DNA of 6,388 bases from Prevotellaceae bacterium (GTDB lineage Bacteria > Bacteroidota > Bacteroidia > Bacteroidales > UBA932). The DNA lies in NCBI GenBank assembly GCA_031284065.1, contig JAITAP010000013.1:1-6388 (forward strand), in the 5' to 3' direction. Each line of letters starts with the position of its first letter. Within the stretch, counting starts at the first letter, position 1. A program made the position numbers and the translations under genes. Below are positions 1-5,045 of this stretch, piece after piece. The notes under the pieces are model-generated. The model ran no database searches. It saw only the letters and a list, made by a program, of their open reading frames with translations, and had not been told where the DNA came from.

Positions 1-135
1 AATTTGTTTTATAAAATGACGTGTATCTGTATGTTTTTCTGCGCCGTTTTTTATGGCTGTGTAAGCTCCAATCGCTACTCAACCCTCAACGACTTTGTTG
101 CAACGAGAACTTGGGAGAAAAATTTTGAATTCTGA
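1..135 (+). CDS. Possible C-terminal fragment or short cysteine-rich ORF, unidentified
   Basis: Of the six frames over the first 120 bases, only this one stays open. It enters from the left edge and stops at TGA 133-135. The only internal starts are ATG at 16 and 31. From ATG 16 the product would be 39 residues, beginning with a hydrophobic, cysteine-rich stretch (MTCICMFFCAVFYGC) that loosely resembles a lipoprotein signal. It ends WEKNFEF, with the last residues encoded by the start of the AATTTTGA repeat tract. I do not recognise a family. A 45-codon open frame can occur by chance, so this may be non-coding. If it is real, it converges on fucP and both genes end inside the same repeat array. 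Confidence 0.2.
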   Translation, partial: NLFYKMTCICMFFCAVFYGCVSSNRYSTLNDFVATRTWEKNFEF

Positions 136-203
136 ATTTTGAATTTTGAATTGGCTAACGCCGTGCAAGTCCCGCAGGGACTTTGAATTTTGAATTTTGA
201 ATT
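118..203 (+). repeat. Left AATTTTGA octamer tracts
   Basis: Two short runs of an 8-bp unit (AATTTTGA), at 118-152 and 182-203, are separated by one GTCCCGCAGGGAC palindrome (169-181). The first run has an imperfect unit (GAATTCTG). The reverse-complement unit, TCAAAATT, forms the right-hand tracts at 906-936 and 964-1020. This gives the array inverted edges. Confidence 0.85.
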
Positions 204-267
204 GCTTGCGTCAAGCAAGTCCCGCAGGGACGACACTTGATTAACCGTAGGCTTTAGCCTACGGCTA
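199..267 (+). repeat. 69-bp module A, exact copy at 609-677
   Basis: Bases 199-267 are identical to 609-677 (offset 410). The module holds three perfect palindromes in order: TTGCTTG/CGT/CAAGCAA, GTCCC/GCA/GGGAC (219-231) and CCGTAGGCTTTAGCCTACGG (245-264). They are joined by the constant linker GACACTTGATTAA. The 49 bases 216-264 recur as an exact reverse complement at 844-892. Confidence 0.9.
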
Positions 268-330
268 ACGATAGCGCTCTCCTCTTAAGTCCTGCAGGGA
301 CGACACTTGATTAACCGTAGGCTAAATAGG

Positions 331-490
331 TTAAGCCCTGAAAGGGCGAAATCATTAGCGTAGGGCAACGCCCTACGAAAGGAGCGAGGCACACCGTCTT
401 AAGCCCTGAAAGGGCGAAATCATTAGCGTAGGGCAACGCCCTACGAAAGGAGCGAGGCACACCACCTTAAGCCCTGAAAGGGCGAAATCA
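331..490 (+). repeat. Module B tandem array, 68-bp period
   Basis: Bases 331-395 and 399-463 are identical over 65 bp and are separated by 3-bp joints (GTC, then ACC). A third copy begins at 467 and breaks off near 490. Each full unit carries GCCCT/GAA/AGGGC and an 8-bp-arm hairpin CGTAGGGC/AAC/GCCCTACG (359-377 in the first unit), then GAAAGGAGCGAGGCACACC. The array starts abruptly inside a truncated A module, whose CCGTAGGC arm at 315-322 lacks its partner. Confidence 0.9.
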
Positions 491-507
491 ATTTGCGGGA
501 AAAAACG

Positions 508-599
508 GATTACGCCCTTTCAGGGCTTGGGAGAGACGCGGGGGCGCGGCGTTCGTAGGGCGTTGCCCTACGCTAATGATTACGCCCTTTCAGGGCTTT
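508..599 (-). repeat. Inverted module B copies
   Basis: Reverse-complement B sequences lie at 508-527 (palindrome only) and 553-599 (both hairpins, in the opposite order to 331-395). They face the forward B units across a short non-repetitive centre (about 490-507), which makes this the approximate axis of the mirror-image array. The centre 528-552 is GC-rich and shows no feature. Confidence 0.85.
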
Positions 600-608
600 G
601 TATGGCGA

Positions 609-779
609 GAATTGCTTGCGTCAAGCAAGTCCCGCAGGGACGACACTTGATTAACCGTAGGCTTTAGCCTACGGCTATGGTATGGATGCCATCCAAAGTC
701 CCGCAGGGACGACACTTGATTAACCGTAGGCTTTAGCCTACGGTTACGGTATGGATGCCATCAAAAGTCCCGCAGGGAC
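609..779 (+). repeat. Module A tandem array, 69-bp period
   Basis: Three GTCCCGCAGGGAC palindromes start at 629, 698 and 767, exactly 69 bp apart. Two complete CCGTAGGCTTTAGCCTACGG hairpins lie between them, at 655-674 and 724-743. The joining segment changes: the first unit has the TTGCTTG hairpin before it, while the next two are preceded by TATGGATGCCATC, which contains GGATG/C/CATCC in one copy and a decayed arm in the other. Confidence 0.9.
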
Positions 780-806
780 GACACATATTTGTCGCTTTCA
801 ATTGTC

Positions 807-947
807 GTCCCTGCGGGACTTGAGGGAGGGGCGTTATCACTGACCGTAGGCTAAAGCCTACGGTTAATCAAGTGTCGTCCCTGCGGGACTTGCCCGACGC
901 AAGCCAATTCAAAATTCAAAATTCAAAATTCAAAATCCCTGCGGGAC
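807..947 (-). repeat. Inverted module A copies
   Basis: GTCCCTGCGGGAC occurs at 807-819 and 877-889, with a truncated copy at 936-947. The CCGTAGGCTAAAGCCTACGG hairpin lies at 844-863. The 49 bases 844-892 are the exact reverse complement of 216-264 and of 626-674, so single-stranded DNA or RNA spanning them could form long-range stems of 49 bp. Confidence 0.9.
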
Positions 948-1034
948 TTGCCCGGCGCAAGCCAATTCAAAATTCAAAATTCAAAATTCAAAATTTCAAA
1001 ATTTCAAAATTTTCAATTCTCAACTCTCAATTCT
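906..1034 (-). repeat. Right TCAAAATT octamer tracts overlapping the fucP 3' end
   Basis: Tandem TCAAAATT units run at 906-936 and from 964 onward, where they drift to 9-bp TTTCAAAAT units and then to AATTCTCAACTCTC near 1015-1034. The last part overlaps the terminal codons and the stop of the minus-strand transporter gene. Confidence 0.85.
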
Positions 1035-2311
1035 CTTGCCTTCACCCACCTGCCAAACGTGGCAATGACGATGAAGCATATCAGCGGCAGCGCAAACGAA
1101 ACGCGCACGGACGAAAACGTGTCGCCAAACCAAACGGCTTTGTCGATAAGCAACCCCTGCAAGGGCGGCATCAGGCAGCCTCCGCCAATGGCGAGTATCA
1201 GCCCCGCAGAGGCAAGCTTGGCGTCGTTGCCCAAGCCTTTCAGCGCTATCCCGTAAATGGTGGGGAACATTAGCGACATGCAGGCGGAAATGGCTACAAG
1301 GCAGTACAAGCCTGTCATGCCGTGTATGAAGATAGCGCCGGTGGCGCACGCTGCGCCGCCTGCGGCAAGCCACGTGAGCAGGGCGCTTGGCCTGAAGTAC
1401 TTCAGCAGAAACGTGCAGATAAACCGGCTCGAAACAAACATGCCCATAGCAACCATGTTGTAGCCTTGCGCGGTGGCTTTGCTCATGCCCAACTCTTTTT
1501 CGGCGTACTGTATGATGAAAGTCCACACCATAATCTGCACGCCAACGTAAAACGCCTGCGCAACCACAGAGCGTATGTAGAGCTTGTTTCCAAAGAGCCG
1601 CCTCGCCACAGCGCGGGTTGAGGACTGCCGCGTGGCCTGCGCGGTGACCTGCGGCAGCCTCGACACGGCAAAAACGATGAAAAAGGTAAGCACCACCGCG
1701 CCAAGCATCAGGTATGGCCCGCTGACAATGCCGAGGTCGGACTGCTGAATGGCGGCAAGGGCTTCGGAACCGGCATCTTTCAGCGCAATCCGCTCGGCTT
1801 CGGTGGCGGGGTCGAGCCGCGAAAGTATCAGCTCCTTTGCCACCAACATTCCCGTGAGCGAGCCGATGGGGTTGAACGCCTGCGCAAGGTTCAGGCGGCG
1901 CGTGGCGGTTTCCTCCGCGCCCATCGACAAAATGTAGGGGTTGGAGGTGGTTTCGAGAAACGCCAAGCCGCAGGTCATCACAAAGTAGGCAAGGAGAAAC
2001 GCCCAAAAAGCCATAGCGTTTCCGGCGGGAACAAACAGGAAGCACCCCGCAGAGTACAGCCCAAGCCCTACCAAAATGCCTTTTTTGTAGCTGAACTTTT
2101 GTATGAAAATTGCCGCCGGAATCGCCATAAGGCAGTAGCCGCCGTAAAAGGCAAACTGCACCAGCGAGCTCTCAAAGTTTGTGATGAGCAGGATGTTTTT
2201 GAAGGCAGCCACCATAGGATTGGTGATGTCGTTGGCAAAGCCCCACAGGGCAAACAGCGTCGTTACAAGAACAAACGGGAAGATTAATGATCGGGGAACA
2301 ATTTTTTCCAT
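1013..2311 (-). CDS. fucP: L-fucose/H+ symporter, FucP-type major facilitator
   Basis: This is a 432-residue inner-membrane protein of the FucP (FGHS) branch of the major facilitator superfamily, predicted to import L-fucose with protons. E. coli FucP has 438 residues. About twelve hydrophobic segments are visible, starting near residues 8, 50, 78, 100, 141, 198, 245, 281, 309, 331, 366 and 402. Shared signatures include FALWGFAND (20-28), FYGGYCLMAIP (55-65), GLAFLETTSNPY (115-126), RRLNLAQAFNPIG (138-150) and FPTIYGIALKGLG (349-361). Glu120 matches the essential E. coli Glu135. The position of E. coli Asp46 appears to hold Asn31, with Asp28 nearby. The gene lies downstream of fucI on the same strand, 737 bp away across repeats; no clear promoter of its own is visible, so read-through is plausible. 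Its last residues (RELRVEN) come from repeat DNA. L-fucose is the likeliest substrate because of fucI, but related permeases carry glucose, galactose or other sugars. Confidence 0.92.
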   Translation of the reverse strand: MEKIVPRSLIFPFVLVTTLFALWGFANDITNPMVAAFKNILLITNFESSLVQFAFYGGYCLMAIPAAIFIQKFSYKKGILVGLGLYSAGCFLFVPAGNAMAFWAFLLAYFVMTCGLAFLETTSNPYILSMGAEETATRRLNLAQAFNPIGSLTGMLVAKELILSRLDPATEAERIALKDAGSEALAAIQQSDLGIVSGPYLMLGAVVLTFFIVFAVSRLPQVTAQATRQSSTRAVARRLFGNKLYIRSVVAQAFYVGVQIMVWTFIIQYAEKELGMSKATAQGYNMVAMGMFVSSRFICTFLLKYFRPSALLTWLAAGGAACATGAIFIHGMTGLYCLVAISACMSLMFPTIYGIALKGLGNDAKLASAGLILAIGGGCLMPPLQGLLIDKAVWFGDTFSSVRVSFALPLICFIVIATFGRWVKARELRVEN

Positions 2312-2329
2312 GATAATTGGGGGTTTTTA

Positions 2330-2376
2330 GAAGTTATGGAAGTTAGGGAAGTTAGGGAAGTTATAGAAGTTAGAAG
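2330..2376 (+). repeat. GAAGTTAnn 9-bp tandem tract
   Basis: About five units of GAAGTTATG, GAAGTTAGG or GAAGTTATA are followed by a partial unit. The tract begins 18 bp upstream of the fucP start codon, so it forms the fucP leader on the minus strand (read there as CTATAACTTC and CCTAACTTC). It is the reverse complement of the longer tract at 2899-3041. Confidence 0.9.
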
Positions 2377-2409
2377 ATGATGACCTTGTCCTATTGCGGC
2401 TACCATTTT

Positions 2410-2724
2410 CGTCATTTCGAGCGAAGTCGAGAAATCTCCCACCCTTGCTACCGCTATACGGCAAAAATGGCGGGAGGTTCCTCCGCTACGTGCGCTCGTG
2501 CCTCGCGCCCTTGCTGCCGTCATACGGCAAAAATGGCGGGAGATTCCTCCGCTACGTGCGCTCGTAGCTCCAACCCTTGCTGCCGCTATATGGCAAAAAT
2601 GGCGGGAGGTTCCTCCGCTACGTGCGCTCGTAGCTCCAACCCTTGCTGCCGTCATACGGCAAAAATGGCGGGAGATTCCTCCGCTACGTGCGCTCGTGCC
2701 TCGCGCACTCCGGTCGGAATGACG
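2410..2724. repeat. REP-like composite element with inverted ends
   Basis: The left end CGTCATTTCGA (2410-2420) and the right end TCGGAATGACG (2714-2724) are inverted copies with 10 of 11 matches. Inside the left end is GCGAAGTCGAGAAATCTCCC; inside the right end, read in reverse, is a related GTCATTCCGACCGGAGTGCG...GGAATCTCCC series. The body is the 66-bp tandem array described separately. Both strands are open over long stretches here (for example 2377-2916 on plus and 2284-2826 on minus), but the translations are low-complexity repeats and are not considered genes. A related copy lies at 5931-6080. Confidence 0.8.
2446..2709 (+). repeat. Four tandem 66-bp units
   Basis: Units start at 2446, 2512, 2578 and 2644, an exact 66-bp step. 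The constant core is GGCAAAAATGGCGGGAG followed by TTCCTCCGCTACGTGCGCTCGT. Variable bases alternate: units 1 and 3 read CCGCTATA and GAGGTTCC, units 2 and 4 read CCGTCATACGG and GAGATTCC. The unit ends differ differently (GCCTCGCG in 1 and 4, AGCTCCAA in 2 and 3). There are no unique spacers, so this is not a CRISPR array. Confidence 0.95.
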
Positions 2725-2741
2725 GGAGGGGGCGCACTCTT

Positions 2742-2788
2742 CCGCAGGTCGTTGACCTGCGGTTACGAAAAATCTGCCTTTCAGGCAG
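2742..2788. repeat. Pair of perfect mini-hairpins
   Basis: Bases 2742-2762 form arms CCGCAGGTC and GACCTGCGG around GTT. Bases 2774-2788 form CTGCCT and AGGCAG around TTC. The style (perfect arms, three-base loop, short spacer) is the same as the modules in the array at 118-1034, although the arm sequences differ. The remainder of this gap, 2789-2898, is mostly non-repetitive. It contains GCCGATAA twice (near 2849 and 2862) but no gene or convincing promoter. Confidence 0.75.
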
Positions 2789-2898
2789 CGCGGACATTCC
2801 TCACCGGTAGAACGGTTGTTTTTCATAGCATCTCAAAGAAAGATTTTGCCGATAATTTAGCCGATAAATATGAAGCGACGTTCATATTCCCAATACCG

Positions 2899-3041
2899 AC
2901 TTCCCAACTTCTATAACTTCCTTAACTTCTAAAACTTCTATAACTTCTAAAACTTCTATAACTTCCCAACTTCTACAACTTCCTTAACTTCTATAACTTT
3001 CTTAATTTCTATAACTTCTACAACTTCCTTAACTTCTAAAA
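2899..3041 (+). repeat. ACTTCnnnA tandem tract, about 16 units
   Basis: Units are mostly 9 bp (ACTTCTATA, ACTTCCTTA, ACTTCTAAA, ACTTCTACA), with two 8-bp ACTTCCCA units. The tract ends 7 bp from the fucI stop codon. It is the inverted counterpart of the GAAGTTAnn tract at 2330-2376, so the whole fucI-fucP gap is edged by inverted tracts. Confidence 0.92.
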
Positions 3042-3048
3042 AAACTCC

Positions 3049-4839
3049 TCATCTCTTATACAGCGGTCCGTAGGTTTGGCAGGCGCGGTAGTCGGCGCTC
3101 TCCTTGTCCATGCCGAAGGCAGCCCACGAAGCGGGACGGTAAATGTCGTCCTCGCTCACGTTGTGCATGCAAACGGGTATGCGCAGCATGGACGCCAACG
3201 TGACGAGGTCTGCGCCGATATGCCCGCAGCAGACAGCGCCGTGGTTTGCGCCCCACGTGTTCATCACCGAGTACACATCCTTAAAGTTGGCGCTGCCCGT
3301 CAGACGGGGAACAAACCACGTGGTAGGCCAACCCTTGTCCGTTCGCTCGTCAAGTACCTTGTAAATGTGGGGGTCAACGTCAGCCGTCCAGCCCTCCGCA
3401 AGCTGTAGCACGGGGCCTATGCCCTTCACGAGGTTCAGGCGCACCATAGTACATGGCATTCCGCCGCGCGTCAGGAACTTTGAGGAGAATCCGCCGCCGC
3501 GAAAGTACTCGCGGTTGGCGGGCATCCACGTGGTGGCCTCAAGGCAGGCTTTTGCCTCGTCCTCCGTAATGTCCCAAAACGGCTTCATGGCGGGGTTTCC
3601 GTCCTTGTCCTTTTGTCGGGCGCTGCCGTCGAGCGAGGCCGCCCCCGAGTTAATCAGGTGAATCATTCCGCCGGAGGCCAAGCCCTCCAACTTTTTGCCG
3701 GTAACGCGCTCCACCGCCTCCGGGCTCCAGTACGTCCGCACGTCGGCAAAGACCTGCGCGGTGTGCGTCAGCAGGTAGCCAAAGAGCATGGCGGTGCCGT
3801 TCAGCGCGTCGTTTTCGGTAGCCAGCACGTAGGGCGCGCGGATACCCGTCCAGTCGAACGACGAGTTGAGGATTGCCTCCGTAAAGTCGCCGTTGGGGTA
3901 AAAGTCCGTCCACTGTCGCTGCCCCTGAAATCCGGCGGCAATGGCGTTGTGCCCCAGCGATTCTTCGCCAAATCCCATCTCCCTCAGCTTGGGGTTGCCC
4001 GTCATCAGGTCGCGCACAATGAGCGTCATTTTCACAATAAATTCCCAGTCCTTATCCCTTCCGGCGCGGTCTTTCTTCAGGTCGGCGCGGTTGATAGCGT
4101 CTTCGCCCTCTCGGCAGGCGTTTTTTGCCCATGCCAGCGCTTCTGCGAGCTCCTCCCTGTCGTAAATTCCCTCGCTCATCCGGCGGATAATCTCCACCTC
4201 GTCCACGCCCTCGCAGCGCATACCGAGATACTCCTCAAAAAAGTCGGTGTTGACGATAGATCCTGCAATGCCCATGCAGACCGCGCCGATGGAGAGGTAT
4301 GACTTGCCGCGCATGGTTGCCACCGCCATAGCCGCCCGCGCAAAGCGCAGCAGCTTGGCCTGCACGTCGGCGGGGATTTCGGCGGCGCCGGCGTCCTGCA
4401 CGTCGCGCCCGTAAATGCCGAAGGCCGGCAGCCCTTTCTGCGCGTGCCCTGCCAGCGCCGCCGCAAGGTACACTGCGCCCGGACGCTCGGTGCCGTTGAA
4501 TCCCCACACGGCTTTCACCGTGTGCGGCTCCATGTCCATAGTTTCGCTGCCGTAGCACCAGCATGGGGTAACGGTGATGGTAACGGCCACGCCCTCCCGG
4601 CTAAACTTTTCGGCGCAGGCGGCGCTCTCCGCCACCCTGCCGATGGTGGAGTCGGCAACGACGCACGCTACGGGCGTGCCGTCAGGGTTTTTGAGCGTGG
4701 AGGTGAGCAGCGCAACCACGCTCCTCGCCATGCTCATGGTTTGCTCCTCAAGGGACTCGCGCACGCCTCCCATCCGCCCGTCGATGGCGGGACGGATACC
4801 GATTTTTGGCCATTGGCCTTGAAATCTACTCTTTTTCAT
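3049..4839 (-). CDS. fucI: L-fucose isomerase
   Basis: This is a cytoplasmic, Mn2+-dependent aldose-ketose isomerase that converts L-fucose to L-fuculose, the first intracellular step of L-fucose breakdown; the family also acts on D-arabinose. The product has 596 residues against 591 in E. coli and is collinear throughout. Matches include PKIGIRPAIDGR (11-22), VRESLEEQTM (26-35), TITVTPCWCYGSET (87-100), WGFNGTERPGAVYLAAAL (112-129), ESLGHNAIAAGFQGQR (293-308) and the C-terminus YRACQTYGPLYKR. The metal and active-site residues align at a constant offset of +5: Glu342 (ATEND), Asp366 (FADVRTY) and His533 (GANHG) for E. coli Glu337, Asp361 and His528. The start at 4839 gives an N-terminus matching the family (MKK then PKIGIRP), and an A-rich leader precedes it. 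It is transcribed divergently from the AraC gene, with fucP downstream. No frameshift or missing key residue was seen. Confidence 0.98.
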   Translation of the reverse strand: MKKSRFQGQWPKIGIRPAIDGRMGGVRESLEEQTMSMARSVVALLTSTLKNPDGTPVACVVADSTIGRVAESAACAEKFSREGVAVTITVTPCWCYGSETMDMEPHTVKAVWGFNGTERPGAVYLAAALAGHAQKGLPAFGIYGRDVQDAGAAEIPADVQAKLLRFARAAMAVATMRGKSYLSIGAVCMGIAGSIVNTDFFEEYLGMRCEGVDEVEIIRRMSEGIYDREELAEALAWAKNACREGEDAINRADLKKDRAGRDKDWEFIVKMTLIVRDLMTGNPKLREMGFGEESLGHNAIAAGFQGQRQWTDFYPNGDFTEAILNSSFDWTGIRAPYVLATENDALNGTAMLFGYLLTHTAQVFADVRTYWSPEAVERVTGKKLEGLASGGMIHLINSGAASLDGSARQKDKDGNPAMKPFWDITEDEAKACLEATTWMPANREYFRGGGFSSKFLTRGGMPCTMVRLNLVKGIGPVLQLAEGWTADVDPHIYKVLDERTDKGWPTTWFVPRLTGSANFKDVYSVMNTWGANHGAVCCGHIGADLVTLASMLRIPVCMHNVSEDDIYRPASWAAFGMDKESADYRACQTYGPLYKR

Positions 4840-4889
4840 AGCTATGCTGTTTTTTTACGTTATATTTTTTTGGTAAGAAATGCGACATG

Positions 4890-4897
4890 CAAATATA
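4890..4897 (-). promoter_or_regulatory. fucI promoter -7 box
   Basis: On the minus strand this reads TATATTTG, a full match to the Bacteroidetes -7 consensus TAnnTTTG. Transcription would start near 4884, giving a leader of about 45 bases. No TTTG-like -33 element is found 17-23 bp upstream (about 4915-4921), which fits a promoter that needs an activator. Confidence 0.6.
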
Positions 4898-4925
4898 TCC
4901 CTTGCCGCCAAGATTTATTTTCACT

Positions 4926-4956
4926 ATTTCGATAACTATATAGCACAATATCGATT
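4926..4956 (+). promoter_or_regulatory. Candidate AraC-type operator (direct repeat)
   Basis: ATTTCGATA (4926-4934) and ATATCGATT (4948-4956) form a direct repeat ATnTCGAT with a 22-bp step, about two helical turns, as is common for AraC-family sites. The inner bases also make an inverted pair, TCGATA/TATCGA. For fucI, the half-sites would lie near -45 and -67. A palindrome, CTATATAG (4936-4943), sits between them. This is sequence pattern only; binding is inferred. Confidence 0.35.
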
Positions 4957-4996
4957 TTGTACCCCCACATAGCGCTTTTTATTTCAAATAAATGAA

Positions 4997-5004
4997 TATA
5001 TTTG
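4997..5004 (+). promoter_or_regulatory. AraC-family gene promoter -7 box
   Basis: TATATTTG matches TAnnTTTG exactly and is the same octamer as the fucI box on the other strand. Transcription would start near 5011, with a leader of about 35 bases to ATG 5046. This box overlaps codons 2-5 of the longer frame beginning at ATG 4992, which argues for the later start. There is no clear -33 TTTG at the usual distance. Confidence 0.5.
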
Positions 5005-5045
5005 CGCTGCTACGGCATAATAAAAAACCGATTCATTACTATTTT

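Larger units (their letters stand above)
118..1034. repeat. Composite mirror-image array of small palindromic modules
   Basis: This gene-free stretch is almost entirely repeat. Its outer edges are short AATTTTGA-type tandem tracts in opposite orientations: 118-152 and 182-203 on the left, 906-936 and 964-1034 on the right. Just inside, 148-173 matches the reverse complement of 943-968 at 23 of 26 positions, like terminal inverted repeats. The interior contains two module types, A (GTCCCGCAGGGAC linked to CCGTAGGCTTTAGCCTACGG) and B (GCCCTGAAAGGGC linked to GTAGGGCAACGCCCTAC). On the left both read forward; B is reversed at 508-599 and A is reversed at 807-947. The axis is imperfect because forward A copies recur at 629-779. 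No convincing protein or RNA gene was seen inside. As DNA between possibly convergent genes it could act as a terminator or a fold-back structure, but that is inference. Confidence 0.9.

Noticed and set aside
199..779. CRISPR array
   Set aside because: The units are contiguous 68-69 bp palindromic repeats with no unique spacers of similar length and no cas genes in the window.
872..1273. Open frames on the plus strand at 872-1273 and 948-1256
   Set aside because: They begin in repeat modules and continue antisense to fucP. The peptides are runs of repeat-derived residues (QNSKFKI) with no family resemblance.
2834..2841. Minus-strand TTTCTTTG as a fucP promoter
   Set aside because: It differs from the consensus at one key base, lacks a -33 element, and lies more than 500 bp from the fucP start.
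2284..2916. Long open frames on both strands through the 66-bp array
   Set aside because: The 66-bp and 9-bp units are multiples of three, so frames stay open by periodicity. The proteins are simple repeats and the real gene boundaries flank them.
3035..3048. T-run after the fucI stop as an intrinsic terminator
   Set aside because: Seven T residues follow the stop on the minus strand, but no stem precedes them.
3613..4302. A 229-codon plus-strand open frame
   Set aside because: It is antisense to the strongly conserved fucI gene, and its composition reflects the complementary strand.
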